The translations under genes were made by a program, and so were the position numbers. The notes beneath the pieces were generated by a model. The model ran no database searches. It was not told the DNA's origin and saw only the letters and a program-made list of their open reading frames with translations. Below, piece after piece: positions 21,985-30,940 of a stretch of 33,279 bases of DNA (position 1 is its first letter; every line of letters starts with the position of its first letter). Source of the stretch: an uncultured Oscillospiraceae bacterium (GTDB lineage Bacteria > Bacillota > Clostridia > Oscillospirales > Ruminococcaceae); assembly GCA_949298535.1 (NCBI GenBank), contig CASFXA010000054.1:1-33279 (forward strand). Reading direction: 5' to 3'.

Positions 21985-23931
21985 ATGTCAATTGAAAGAA
22001 TGTCCCTGGTAACAATCAAGGGGGAACGAAGTTATCTGGATGAAGCCCTGCTGCGATGCACCCAGTCCGGCGTCTTCCATCCGGAAAACGCTTCTTCCAT
22101 GATTGAATATTCCGGCGGACTGACGATGATGAAAGCCGAAAACGTCTACCTGAACGTCATCAAAAACATTTCCGAAATCGCCGAAAAAACTGATATAGAC
22201 CTTCCGTATGAGCCCTACGATTCCCTTGAGCTGGAAAACGATCAGCTGCAGCAGTACACTGAAGACCTGGGACAAAAGGTCTCCAAACTTCTCAGTCAGA
22301 AGCGCGGTGTTTTGCAGCTTATCGACTCCCATAATCACGCCATCAAACATTTACAGCATCTGATCCGTCTGGATTATAATTTTGACGACATCTTCTCCTG
22401 CAAATTCCTCAAGGTGCGCTTTGGCCGCCTGCCTTTGGAGAGCTTTGAAAAACTCCACTCCTACAGCAACAATCCCTTCGTCATCTTTTCCTATGACCGG
22501 GACAAGGAATACCACTGGTGTATGTATCTGATGCCTGCGGTGGCGGAAAAGCAGATCGACAGCCTGTTCCAGTCCCTGTATTTTGAGCGCCTGCGCATCC
22601 CCGATTACGCCCACGGCAAGCCGGAGGAAGCGGTGGCCTTTATTCGGAAGGATCTGGAGCGGGAGCAGCAGGAGCTGGAAAAGATCAACGGCCAGATTCA
22701 GCAGCTGCTGGGAGGCGAGCTCAAGAAGATCCGCATGGTCTATTCCAAGGCCAAATTCCTCAGCCAGGCCTTTGAGCTGCGGAAATACGCCTCCACTGTG
22801 GAATACGCCTCCTTCATTAAGTCCGACTTTGTGGTGGTGGGCTTCATTCCCACCAGAGAGCAGAAAGCCTTCCTGGCCCTTTTCGATAACCTGGGAGCCA
22901 AGGTGGCGGTGGAATTCAAGGACGGCAGGGACTGCGAGGAAGTGACTCCTCCGGTGAAGCTGAAAAACAACTGGTTTGTCCGTCCCTTTGAAATGTTTGT
23001 GGATATGTACGGCCTGCCCTCCTACAAGGGTATCGACCCCACCCCCTATGTGGCCATCACCTATATGCTGCTCTTTGGCATCATGTTCGGCGATCTGGGC
23101 CAGGGGCTGGTGGTTGCTCTCCTGGGCCTGATTGTCCAGAAAAAGGGGATCGCGCTGGGCGGGGTCATGTCCCGCATCGGCCTGACCTCCATGGTGTTCG
23201 GCTTTCTGTACGGTTCGGTCTTCGGTATTGAAACGATGCTGGTGCCGGTCCATCGGGCCCTCTTTGGCCGGGATCATCTCATTGAGGTGATGGAGCCTTC
23301 AGCCACCAATTTCCTGCTGATTGCCGCCATCGCCATCGGCGCCGTTATCATCATCCTCTCCATCGCCCTCAATGTGCTGCTGGGCTTCCGGGAAAAGAAC
23401 CTGGAGCGGGCCGTCTTTTCCAACAACGGCCTGGCGGGGCTGGTGTTTTACTGCGCGGTGATTTACGCCGCTGTGGCTACCCTCCTGCTGGAGAAAAATG
23501 TTCTCACGCCGGTCTATATCGTTCCCCTGCTGGCAGTGCCTCTGCTGCTGATGTTCTTCAAGGAACCCCTGGGACGGCTGCTGGAAAAGAAAGAGCCGTT
23601 CCCCGACGGATTCGGCGGATTCTTTGTGGAGAGCTTCTTTGAAATGTTTGAAGTGCTGCTGAGCTTCATCACCAACACCATGTCCTTCATCCGTGTGGGC
23701 AGCTTTGTACTGGTTCACGCCGGCATGATGATCGTGGTGTTCACCCTGTCTGAAATGGTGGGAGGCGCCGGAAGCCTTATCATCGCCGTGATCGGCAATA
23801 TTTTTGTGATGGGCATCGAGGGGCTCATCGTGGGCATCCAGGTGCTTCGTCTGGAGTTTTATGAGATTTTCAGCCGCTTCTTTGACAGCGACGGTCTCCC
23901 CTTCCAGCCTGTTGGCGCGGAAAACGCCTGA
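21985..23931 (+). CDS. ntpI: V-type ATP synthase subunit I (a subunit, stator and ion path)
   Basis: A 648-residue subunit I. The N-terminal half (about 1-330) is soluble, with coiled coils (about 70-120 and 215-260) that meet the peripheral stalk. The C-terminal half has seven or eight transmembrane helices beginning at AITYMLLFGIMFGDLGQGLVV (about 355-375). The conserved arginine that interacts with the rotor carboxylate is in SFIRVGSFVLVHAGM, near residue 570. It forms the two half-channels through which H+ or Na+ enters and leaves. The ATG at 21985 follows AAGGTGG; the GTG at 21973 is too close to it. The preceding 91-bp gap contains no terminator. Confidence 0.95.
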   Translation: MSIERMSLVTIKGERSYLDEALLRCTQSGVFHPENASSMIEYSGGLTMMKAENVYLNVIKNISEIAEKTDIDLPYEPYDSLELENDQLQQYTEDLGQKVSKLLSQKRGVLQLIDSHNHAIKHLQHLIRLDYNFDDIFSCKFLKVRFGRLPLESFEKLHSYSNNPFVIFSYDRDKEYHWCMYLMPAVAEKQIDSLFQSLYFERLRIPDYAHGKPEEAVAFIRKDLEREQQELEKINGQIQQLLGGELKKIRMVYSKAKFLSQAFELRKYASTVEYASFIKSDFVVVGFIPTREQKAFLALFDNLGAKVAVEFKDGRDCEEVTPPVKLKNNWFVRPFEMFVDMYGLPSYKGIDPTPYVAITYMLLFGIMFGDLGQGLVVALLGLIVQKKGIALGGVMSRIGLTSMVFGFLYGSVFGIETMLVPVHRALFGRDHLIEVMEPSATNFLLIAAIAIGAVIIILSIALNVLLGFREKNLERAVFSNNGLAGLVFYCAVIYAAVATLLLEKNVLTPVYIVPLLAVPLLLMFFKEPLGRLLEKKEPFPDGFGGFFVESFFEMFEVLLSFITNTMSFIRVGSFVLVHAGMMIVVFTLSEMVGGAGSLIIAVIGNIFVMGIEGLIVGIQVLRLEFYEIFSRFFDSDGLPFQPVGAENA

Positions 23932-23995
23932 TGTTCTTTCCCCTGAAACTGTACGCAATTGGATCTGACACATTTGATTTTGGAGGTTACAAACC

Positions 23996-24436
23996 ATGAA
24001 TATCCTGACTCTGTTTTTGCTGCCCCTGGCTGTTGTCGCTCTGCTGGCCATGCCCCTGGTTCCCGTCTATCGCGGAATCACCACCGGACGCAAAGCCAAA
24101 CACGCTGTTGTCTTCAACCTCTGCGCTTTCTTCGGCGTGGCCGCTCTGATGATGATCCTGCCCATCGGCAATGTGGTAGCTCTGGCCGCTGAGGAAACCG
24201 CCGTTGCCGAAGTGATTTCCACCGGGGCCGGCATGGGTTATCTGGCCGCCGCCCTGGTCACTGGTCTGTCCTGCATCGGCGCCGGTATCGCCGTTGCCGC
24301 CGCTGCTCCCGCCGCCATCGGGGCCTTCAGCGAGAATTCCAAGAACTTCGGTAAGGCGCTGATCTTCGTAGCTCTGGGCGAAGGCGTCGCTCTGTACGGC
24401 CTGCTGATCTCTATTCTTATCATCAACAGCCTCTAA
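23996..24436 (+). CDS. ntpK: V-type ATP synthase subunit K (rotor ring proteolipid)
   Basis: A 146-residue proteolipid with four hydrophobic helices. The second helical hairpin (about 78-146) is a classical c-subunit: VTGLSCIGAGIAVAAAAPAA, a polar loop SENSKNF, and GKALIFVALGEGVALYGLLISILI with the ion-carrying Glu129. The first half (about 1-65) lacks a carboxylate and resembles a poor first hairpin, as is usual for clostridial subunit K. In the Na+-type NtpK of Enterococcus a glutamine in helix 3 and Thr/Gln in helix 2 bind Na+; here the aligned helix-3 position appears to be Gly, and Glu129 is followed by Gly. Proton coupling is favoured, but not proved. The start has a GGAGGT 9 nt upstream. 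Confidence 0.93.
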   Translation: MNILTLFLLPLAVVALLAMPLVPVYRGITTGRKAKHAVVFNLCAFFGVAALMMILPIGNVVALAAEETAVAEVISTGAGMGYLAAALVTGLSCIGAGIAVAAAAPAAIGAFSENSKNFGKALIFVALGEGVALYGLLISILIINSL

Positions 24437-24484
24437 GCCTGGCTTCCCACTGGGAGCCATCCCCGAAAGGAAGGGTTCCTCAAG

Positions 24485-24793
24485 ATGCGTTTTTATCTGC
24501 TCAGCGACAATATTGACACCCTGATGGGTATGCGACTGGCAGGCATCGAGGGCGTTGTGATCCATGAAAAGGACGAGGTGGAAAAAGCCCTCAACGAGGC
24601 GATGAACGACCCTGGCGTCGGCGTGGTGCTGATGACCAACAAGCTCATCAACCTCTGTCCTCAGCTGGTTTACGATCTGAAGCTCAACCGGAAGAAGCCC
24701 CTCATCGTGGAGGTCACCGACCGCCACGGCGCGGGCCAGCTTTCCGACGCCATCACCCGCTATGTCCGGGAAGCGGTGGGCATCCAGATCTGA
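24485..24793 (+). CDS. V-type ATP synthase subunit F
   Basis: A 102-residue subunit F (NtpG in Enterococcus), a small Rossmann-like protein on the central stalk that couples catalysis to rotation. The expected pattern is present: an opening FYLLSDNIDTLMGMRLAGIEG (3-23), a hydrophobic strand VGVVLMTNKL (45-54) and PLIVEVTDR near 71-79, before a C-terminal helix. The length is normal (about 100). The ATG at 24485 follows AAAGGAAGG. It lies 49 bp after subunit K and 42 bp before subunit E, so it is co-transcribed. Confidence 0.92.
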   Translation: MRFYLLSDNIDTLMGMRLAGIEGVVIHEKDEVEKALNEAMNDPGVGVVLMTNKLINLCPQLVYDLKLNRKKPLIVEVTDRHGAGQLSDAITRYVREAVGIQI

Positions 24794-24834
24794 TGCTCAC
24801 CGGCATCCTGCCCATCAAGAAAGGATGAAACCCC

Positions 24835-25431
24835 ATGGCAACCATTGAAGAAAGATACCAAATGATCGAGACGGAGATCATGGAGGATGCCCAGGCCCAG
24901 GTCGACAAGCTGCGGGCACAGGCGGAGGAATACCGCCAAACCGCTTTGAAAAAGGCGGAGGACGAGGTGCTCCATGAGCTGTATTCCAGAATTCAGGACG
25001 AGATCTCTGAGATCCGGGGCAGCACCACCCGCTCTGTCTCCCAACAGGAAGCCCAGTCCCGGCAGAACCTGCTGCTCAAGCGGGAGGAGCTGACCAACTC
25101 GGTGTTCCTCCATGTGCGCAAGATGCTTTTGGAGTATACCAAAACCCCAAAATACCAACAATTTCTGCTGGATCTGGCCAGGGAGATGGCCAAAAGCTAT
25201 CCTCTGGAAAACAGCACCGTCATGCTCAAGGCGGAGGATTATTCCATGGCCGCCCAGCTGGACGAAGTATTCGGCAAACAGTGCCGGATTCTGGCGGATG
25301 AAAACATCCGCATCGGCGGTCTGAAGATGATGAATCAGGGGGTAGGCATCTTTGTTGACGAGACTCTGGACAGTCGTCTGGAGGATCAGAAGCCCTGGTT
25401 CTACTCCCATTCCGGTCTGTCCATCACCTGA
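24835..25431 (+). CDS. ntpE: V-type ATP synthase subunit E
   Basis: A 198-residue subunit E. The N-terminal half (about 1-105) is a long charged coiled coil that pairs with the G/H-like subunit to form the peripheral stalk. The C-terminal half (about 110-198) is the globular domain contacting the A3B3 head, ending in a GGLKMMNQGVGIFVDETLDSR segment. The ATG at 24835 follows AAAGGATG. A stem-loop sits between this gene and subunit A. Confidence 0.92.
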   Translation: MATIEERYQMIETEIMEDAQAQVDKLRAQAEEYRQTALKKAEDEVLHELYSRIQDEISEIRGSTTRSVSQQEAQSRQNLLLKREELTNSVFLHVRKMLLEYTKTPKYQQFLLDLAREMAKSYPLENSTVMLKAEDYSMAAQLDEVFGKQCRILADENIRIGGLKMMNQGVGIFVDETLDSRLEDQKPWFYSHSGLSIT

Positions 25432-25459
25432 TGGCACAGATCCATATTTCTTATTTTCT

Positions 25460-25490
25460 CCGTCCTCTCTCCCCGCACAGGGAGGGACGG
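25460..25490 (+). repeat. intercistronic stem-loop between subunits E and A
   Basis: CCGTCC (25460-25465) and GGACGG (25485-25490) form a 6-bp stem, extended by CTC/GAG across a bulge. There is no T tract, so it is not a terminator. Its place just above the A and B genes, which are needed in three copies each, suggests an mRNA stability or processing element. Confidence 0.4.
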
Positions 25491-25527
25491 AACAAATCCA
25501 GTTGTGCGGAGAAACGGCGGTGAAACT

Positions 25528-27324
25528 GTGGCAAACGTCATCTATTCCATTAATGGCCCTGTTGTTACAGTCAAAGATTCCAAAGACTTTTCCATGCAGG
25601 AAATGGTCTATGTGGGCAGCAAGCGTCTGGTGGGCGAGGTCATCTCCATCACCGACCATCTGACCACCATTCAGGTTTACGAGGAAACCACCGGCCTGCG
25701 GTGCGGCGAGACAGTGGAGCCCACCGGCAACCCCATCAGCGCCACCCTGGGGCCTGGTATCCTTTCCAATATCTTCGATGGCATCGAGCGTCCGCTGGGA
25801 CAGCTGGAGGCCCTTTCCGGCGCTTTCATCAACGAGGGCTGCAATATCCCCTCTCTGGACATCCAGCGGAAATGGCAGGTCTCCATCAAGGTGCAGCCCG
25901 GAGACTCCCTGACAGCCGGCATGATCTACGCCACCTGTCCTGAAACAGCCATCATCGAGCATCGCTTTCTGGTGCCTGCCGGCATTTCCGGCAAGGTGAC
26001 CTGGACCGCGGCAGACGGCCCCTACACCCTGGAGGACTGCGTGGTGAAGGTGACCGACGATAACGGCGTGGAGCATCCCCTGACCCTTTGCCAGAAGTGG
26101 CCCATCCGGGTGCCCCGTCCTGTGGCCAAGCGGCTGCCCATCACCCGTCCCCTCATCACCGGTCAGCGTGTCATCGACACCCTGTTCCCCATCGCCAAAG
26201 GGGGTACCGCTGCCATCCCCGGCGGATTCGGCACCGGCAAAACCATGACCCAGCATCAGCTGGCCAAATGGAGCGACGCTGATATTATCGTGTACATCGG
26301 CTGCGGAGAGCGCGGCAACGAGATGACCCAGGTGCTGGAGGAGTTCGGCAGCCTCATCGACCCCAAAACCCAGCGGCCCCTGACTGACCGCACGGTGCTC
26401 ATCGCCAATACCTCCAATATGCCTGTGGCCGCCCGTGAGGCCTCTATTTACACCGGCATCACCCTGGCGGAATATTATCGGGACATGGGCTACCATGTGG
26501 CGATTATGGCCGACTCCACCTCCCGTTGGGCCGAGGCGCTCCGTGAGATCTCCGGCCGTTTGGAGGAGATGCCCGCTGAGGAGGGCTTCCCCGCCTACCT
26601 CCCCTCCCGTCTGTCGGAATTCTATGAGCGCGCCGGCTATATGGAGACCCTCTGCGGCAGCGAGGGCAGCGTCTCCATTATCGGCGCCGTCTCCCCCCAG
26701 GGCGCCGACTTCTCCGAGCCGGTGACCCAGAACACCAAGCGGTTTGTCCGCTGCTTCTGGGCCCTGGACAAATCCCTGGCCTATGCCCGTCACTATCCCG
26801 CCATCAACTGGACCACCAGCTACAGCGAGTATCTGGATGACCTGCGGCTGTGGTACAAGGAGAATATCGATCCCACCTTTGTTAAAAAGCGTCAGGCTGT
26901 GGTGAATCTCCTCCACGAGGAGGATAAGCTGATGGAGATTGTCAAGCTCATCGGCGCCGACGTGCTGCCGGACGATCAGAAGCTGGTCATCGAGATCTGC
27001 CGGATCATCCGGGTGGGATTTCTGCAGCAAAACGCCTACCACAAGGACGACACCTATGTTTCTCTGGAAAAACAGCTGAAGATGATGGACGTCATCCTCT
27101 ATCTCTACGACAAGGTGAAGAGCCTGCTGTCCACCGGCGTGCCCATCAGCACCGTACTGGAGACCGGGCTGTTTGACAAGATTGTAAAGATGAAGTATGA
27201 CATCCCCAACGATCATCTGGAACTGTTCGACCAATATCGTCTGGACATCGAGCTGGAACTGGCCAAGGTGCCGGTGCCGGAGCAGCGGGGGGAAAACGCC
27301 GCGGTCCAGATGCCCCAAATCTGA
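25528..27324 (+). CDS. ntpA: V-type ATP synthase subunit A (catalytic)
   Basis: A 598-residue catalytic subunit. The N-terminal beta-barrel (about 1-75) opens with [14 protein letters not shown]; the non-homologous bulge region follows (about 110-190, with [17 protein letters not shown]). The P-loop GGFGTGKT is at 232-239 and the catalytic glutamate in GCGERGNEM near 256-264; [16 protein letters not shown] follows near 330. Three copies alternate with B in the head and hydrolyse or make ATP. I chose GTG at 25528 because GGCGGTG lies 5-10 nt upstream and it gives the usual start a few residues before [11 protein letters not shown] at 25504 is an alternative. It follows subunit E by 96 bp. Confidence 0.96.
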   Translation: MANVIYSINGPVVTVKDSKDFSMQEMVYVGSKRLVGEVISITDHLTTIQVYEETTGLRCGETVEPTGNPISATLGPGILSNIFDGIERPLGQLEALSGAFINEGCNIPSLDIQRKWQVSIKVQPGDSLTAGMIYATCPETAIIEHRFLVPAGISGKVTWTAADGPYTLEDCVVKVTDDNGVEHPLTLCQKWPIRVPRPVAKRLPITRPLITGQRVIDTLFPIAKGGTAAIPGGFGTGKTMTQHQLAKWSDADIIVYIGCGERGNEMTQVLEEFGSLIDPKTQRPLTDRTVLIANTSNMPVAAREASIYTGITLAEYYRDMGYHVAIMADSTSRWAEALREISGRLEEMPAEEGFPAYLPSRLSEFYERAGYMETLCGSEGSVSIIGAVSPQGADFSEPVTQNTKRFVRCFWALDKSLAYARHYPAINWTTSYSEYLDDLRLWYKENIDPTFVKKRQAVVNLLHEEDKLMEIVKLIGADVLPDDQKLVIEICRIIRVGFLQQNAYHKDDTYVSLEKQLKMMDVILYLYDKVKSLLSTGVPISTVLETGLFDKIVKMKYDIPNDHLELFDQYRLDIELELAKVPVPEQRGENAAVQMPQI

Positions 27325-27342
27325 GGAAAGGAGAGGTTATCA

Positions 27343-28755
27343 ATGAGTGTGCAATTTGTAGGCCTCAAAGAGATCAACGGCCCGCTGGTGGTGCTGGATA
27401 ACGTCTCCAACGTGGGCTATGAGGAAATGGTGGAGCTGGTGCTGGAGGACGGCAGCGTCCGCACCGGACGTGTGGTGCTGCTGGAGGACAAAAAGGCGGT
27501 CATCCAGGTGTTTGAAGGCACCCGGGGGCTGTCTCTGACCAACACCAAGACCCGGATGCTGGGCCATCCCATGGAGATCCCCCTGTCCACCGAGATTCTG
27601 GGACGGATCCTCAGCGGCAGCGGAAAACCCATCGACGGTTTGGGCGAGATTTTCGCCGAGCGCTCCGCCGACATCAACGGCAAGCCCATCAATCCTGTTT
27701 CCAGAACCTATCCCCGGAACTATATCCGCACCGGTATTTCTTCCATCGACGCCCTGATGACCCTGATCCGGGGCCAGAAGCTGCCGATTTTCTCCGGTTC
27801 CGGTATGAACCACAACAAGCTGGCGGTGCAGATCGTCCGCCAGGCCAAGGTGACCAAGGACGGCGGGATGCCCTCTGATGAGAAATTCTGCGTGGTATTC
27901 GCCGCCATGGGCGTCAAAAACGACGTAGCAGACTACTTCCGCAGTTCTTTTGAGGAGAGCGGCGTGCTGAAAAACGTGGTGATGTTCCTCAACCTCTCCA
28001 ACGACCCCATCATCGAGCGTATCCTCACCCCCCGCTGCGCCCTGACCGTGGCGGAATACCTGGCCTTTGAGCATGATATGCACGTCCTGGTCATCCTCAC
28101 CGACATGACCTCCTATGCCGAGGCCCTTCGTGAATTCTCCTCCTCCAAGGGAGAGATTCCCGGCAGAAAGGGCTATCCCGGTTACCTGTATTCCGACCTT
28201 GCTTCCATCTATGAGCGGGCCGGCATCATCAACGGTCACAAAGGTTCTGTGACCCAAATTCCCATTCTCACCATGCCCAACGACGACATCACCCATCCCG
28301 TCCCCGACCTGACCGGTTACATCACCGAAGGGCAGATCGTGCTGGACCGTTCCCTGGACCTGATGGGCACCTATCCGCCGGTATCGGTGCTGCCCAGCCT
28401 GTCCCGTCTGATGAAGGACGGCATCGGCGAGGGCTACACCCGGGCCGACCACTCCGCCCTGGCCAACCAGCTGTTTGCCTGCTACGCCAAGGTTCAGGAC
28501 GCCCGGAGCCTGGCTTCGGTCATCGGCGAGGAGGAGCTGAGCCCCATCGACAAGAATTATCTGGAGTTCGGCGGCTATTTTGAGCGTTTCTTCATCAACC
28601 AGTCCTTCGACGAGGAGCGGAGCATCGATCAAACCCTGGACCTGGGCTGGAAGCTGCTGGCCCTGCTGCCCCGGGAGGAGCTGGACCGTCTGGACAGCAA
28701 GCTGCTGGATGAGCGGTATCATCCCGAGGACGCCCGGATGTTCCGGGGCGCCTGA
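27343..28755 (+). CDS. ntpB: V-type ATP synthase subunit B (regulatory)
   Basis: A 470-residue subunit B, the non-catalytic partner of A in the hexameric head. The N-terminal beta-barrel includes [11 protein letters not shown] (about 11-21). In place of a working P-loop it has [21 protein letters not shown] (about 148-168), as expected for B subunits. Other landmarks are [23 protein letters not shown] and [36 protein letters not shown] (about 250-285), which contributes the arginine finger. The ATG at 27343 follows GGAGAGG, 18 bp after the A stop. Confidence 0.96.
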   Translation: MSVQFVGLKEINGPLVVLDNVSNVGYEEMVELVLEDGSVRTGRVVLLEDKKAVIQVFEGTRGLSLTNTKTRMLGHPMEIPLSTEILGRILSGSGKPIDGLGEIFAERSADINGKPINPVSRTYPRNYIRTGISSIDALMTLIRGQKLPIFSGSGMNHNKLAVQIVRQAKVTKDGGMPSDEKFCVVFAAMGVKNDVADYFRSSFEESGVLKNVVMFLNLSNDPIIERILTPRCALTVAEYLAFEHDMHVLVILTDMTSYAEALREFSSSKGEIPGRKGYPGYLYSDLASIYERAGIINGHKGSVTQIPILTMPNDDITHPVPDLTGYITEGQIVLDRSLDLMGTYPPVSVLPSLSRLMKDGIGEGYTRADHSALANQLFACYAKVQDARSLASVIGEEELSPIDKNYLEFGGYFERFFINQSFDEERSIDQTLDLGWKLLALLPREELDRLDSKLLDERYHPEDARMFRGA

Positions 28756-28785
28756 TATTTCCGCTGAGACAAGGGGGAAAAAGCC

Positions 28786-29496
28786 ATGAGAAACGACAAC
28801 CTGGTGCCAACCAAGGGCAATTTGATGAACGTCAAAAAGTCCCTCCAGCTGGCGCGGATGGGCTTTGACCTGCTGGACCGAAAGCGGAACATCCTCATCC
28901 GGGAGCTGATGAGCCTGATCGACACTGCAAAACAGCTGCGGGGACAGATCAGCTCCACCTACAACACCGCCTATTTCGCCCTCCAGCGGGCCAACATCAC
29001 CCTGGGCGTCATTCAGGACATTGGACGCAGCGTACCTGTGGAGGATGGGCTGGATATTCAGTACCGCAGCGTGATGGGGGTGGAGCTGCCCACTGTCAGG
29101 CTGGACGCCGCGCCGGAGCCGGAATTTTGTTACGGCTTCGCCGGCACCAATTCCCAGTTGGATTACGCCTATCTCTGCTTTCACAAGGTAAAGCTGATGA
29201 CAGCGCAGCTGGCGGAGATTGAAAACAGCATCTACCGTTTGGCCAACGCCATCAAAAAGACCCAGTCCAGAGCAAACGCGCTGAAAAATATCATTATCCC
29301 CAACTTCGAGTATTCCTCCAAGTTCATCACCGACGCACTGGAGGAAAAGGAGCGGGAGGAATTCTCCCGGCTGAAGGTCATCAAGGCCCAGAAGCTGAAA
29401 AAAGCGGAAGAGGAGGCCATTTTCCAGGAGATCCAGCAATTGCAGGAGGATCCCCTTTTGAAGGAAACCGACTCCTCCGGGGAGAAGGAAAACTGA
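28786..29496 (+). CDS. ntpD: V-type ATP synthase subunit D (central stalk)
   Basis: A 236-residue subunit D, the antiparallel coiled coil that forms the rotating central shaft inside A3B3. It has the family opening LVPTKGNLMNVKKSLQLARMGFDLLDRKRNILIREL (6-41) and the matching C-terminal helix AIKKTQSRANALKNIIIPNFEYSSKFITDALEEKEREEFSRLKVIK (about 156-200). The tail after 200 is Glu/Lys-rich. The ATG at 28786 follows AAGGGGG. It is the last gene of the operon, 30 bp after subunit B, and a terminator follows. Confidence 0.95.
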   Translation: MRNDNLVPTKGNLMNVKKSLQLARMGFDLLDRKRNILIRELMSLIDTAKQLRGQISSTYNTAYFALQRANITLGVIQDIGRSVPVEDGLDIQYRSVMGVELPTVRLDAAPEPEFCYGFAGTNSQLDYAYLCFHKVKLMTAQLAEIENSIYRLANAIKKTQSRANALKNIIIPNFEYSSKFITDALEEKEREEFSRLKVIKAQKLKKAEEEAIFQEIQQLQEDPLLKETDSSGEKEN

Positions 29497-29506
29497 ATGG
29501 AGCCTC

Positions 29507-29543
29507 AAAAAGGACGGCAGGGGTTTTCTCTGTCGCCCTTTTT
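29507..29543 (+). terminator. terminator of the V-ATPase operon
   Basis: AAAAAGG...CGGCAG pairs with CTGTCG...CCTTTTT (one bulge on each side, one G-U pair), and five T residues follow from 29539. It starts 10 bp after the subunit D stop. Confidence 0.75.
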
Positions 29544-29546
29544 CTG

Positions 29547-29576
29547 TTGTGAGGAGGGGCAAAAATATGCTATACT
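29547..29576 (+). promoter_or_regulatory. promoter of the YitT-family gene
   Basis: TTGTGA (29547-29552), 18 bp, then TATACT (29571-29576) with a TGC extended -10. The leader to the ATG is about 120 nt. Confidence 0.6.
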
Positions 29577-29702
29577 TTTTTCAATGAACTTCGGTTTCCT
29601 CCCGGGACCGTCACCATCTCTCCCTTTCCTTCCCGGATGTCCCACAGCCCGTGCCCGGAACAAAGGGGGGGGAATCAGCCACCGGAAAGGAGAATTGACC
29701 CT

Positions 29703-30611
29703 ATGTATCTCATCACCCAATTGCGCGACCCCCTGCGCCAACTAAAGCCTGGCAATCTGATTTTTCTCACCCTGGCCGGAATCATCAACGCTTTCGGCGT
29801 CACCATCTTTCTCTCGCCGGTAAAGCTGTACGACAGCGGCATCTCCGGTACCGCCATGCTTCTGTCCCAGATCACCCCTGAAAGCTGGGGCCTGTCCCTG
29901 TTTCTGGTAGCGCTCAATGTTCCCCTTTTTCTTTATGGGCTGAAAAAGCAGGGGGGATTATTCACCCTTTATGCCATATATACTGTTCTCATCTATTCCA
30001 TCGGAGCCTGGCTGATTATCGACGTGCTGCCCATTGACGTCAGCTTCGCCTCCCCTCTGGCGGGATCGGACCTGCTGCTCTGCGCTCTGTTCGGCGGCCT
30101 CATCTCTGGCCTGGGCAGCGGCCTTGCCATCCGCTTCGGCGGAGCCATGGACGGCATCGAGGTGATGGCGGTCATCTTCGCCAAACGGCTGGGAATGTCG
30201 GTGGGCACCTTCGTGATGGGATACAACATCCTGCTTTACATCATCTGCGGCATTGTGATTGAAAGCTGGATCCTTCCCCTTTACTCCATCGTCACCTACA
30301 TGGCCGCCCTCAAGATGGTGGACGCCATTGTGGAGGGTTTTGACCGGGCCAAATCCGTCTACATTGTCACCACCAAGGAGGACGCCGTCTGCGACATTCT
30401 CTCCAAAACCTTTGAACAGGGCATCACCATCATAGGCGCCAAGGGTTATTTCTCCGGCGCCGACTGCAAGGTGGTGTGGGTGGTCCTCAACCGCTTCCAG
30501 ATCAGCCGGATGCGGGAGCTGGTCCATCAGGCGGACCCCCGGGCGTATATCGCCATCTACGAGGTGGCGGATCTGTTTAAGATGGAAAACACCCCTCAAA
30601 GCGCTTCCTAA
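29703..30611 (+). CDS. YitT family membrane protein (DUF161/DUF2179)
   Basis: A 302-residue protein of the YitT family. Five or six hydrophobic helices (about 18-205) are followed by a cytoplasmic DUF2179 domain (about 215-290) with a FDRAKSVYIVTTKEDAV opening and IGAKGYFSGADCKVVWVVLNRFQI. The membrane part includes the GISGTAMLLSQIT loop (about 47-59) and IRFGGAMDGIEVMAVIFAKR (about 147-166). The family is widespread in Firmicutes, and its transport or signalling role is not established. The ATG at 29703 follows AAAGGAG. It is a single-gene unit between a terminator and its own promoter and terminator. Confidence 0.9.
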   Translation: MYLITQLRDPLRQLKPGNLIFLTLAGIINAFGVTIFLSPVKLYDSGISGTAMLLSQITPESWGLSLFLVALNVPLFLYGLKKQGGLFTLYAIYTVLIYSIGAWLIIDVLPIDVSFASPLAGSDLLLCALFGGLISGLGSGLAIRFGGAMDGIEVMAVIFAKRLGMSVGTFVMGYNILLYIICGIVIESWILPLYSIVTYMAALKMVDAIVEGFDRAKSVYIVTTKEDAVCDILSKTFEQGITIIGAKGYFSGADCKVVWVVLNRFQISRMRELVHQADPRAYIAIYEVADLFKMENTPQSAS

Positions 30612-30650
30612 GCCTGGCTTTTTCCTTCCCGGCATCCAGGCCCGCTTTTT
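30612..30650 (+). terminator. terminator after the YitT-family gene
   Basis: GCCTGG (30612-30617) and CCAGGC (30636-30641) are 6-bp arms around an 18-nt loop, followed by CCGCTTTTT. It begins directly after the stop codon. Confidence 0.5.
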
Positions 30651-30940
30651 CCGTCCATCCTCCACCCCTCAGAGGCTTTCTCCCCGTCGGCGCTTTGACC
30701 CCTTGCTCGCTGAGGGCACGGATTTCAAATTCTTCTCCTCCGCGCAATGTTTTCCCATCCTTTGGGGGCTCCGGTTCGGGGCCCCTTTCGCCTTTTCCAG
30801 GGGATGGCCGCTCCGCGGAAAACAGTTTCTGCCCGCTTTGTTCCATCGTATCCCTTCTTTTTTCCGGCGACGGATTTTTCCCCTCCCGCTCCCATATTCA
30901 TAAAGGGAGGGACCGCCGTCCCGGAAAAGGAGGACCCGCC
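30651..30940. other. gap upstream of the alanine/glycine symporter, with a GC-rich hairpin
   Basis: No credible gene: the open frames here are low-complexity and lack ribosome binding sites. GGGGCTCC (30765-30772) and GGGGCCCC (30778-30785) form an 8-bp stem (one G-U) with a 5-nt loop, followed by TTTCGCCTTTT; it could be a weak terminator or leader structure. No convincing promoter for the next gene was found, although that gene has a strong ribosome binding site at 30926-30933. Confidence 0.35.

Noticed and set aside
24760-29562. Two long minus-strand open frames (852 and 740 codons) across the V-ATPase genes, plus one (614 codons) at 18239-20083 opposite nadE
   Set aside because: They are reverse complements of clearly coding V-ATPase and nadE sequences, with no start signals.
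30577-30846. Minus-strand 89-codon open frame upstream of the alanine/glycine symporter
   Set aside because: Low-complexity Gly/Glu/Lys-rich translation with no start signal; it overlaps the end of the YitT-family gene and its terminator.
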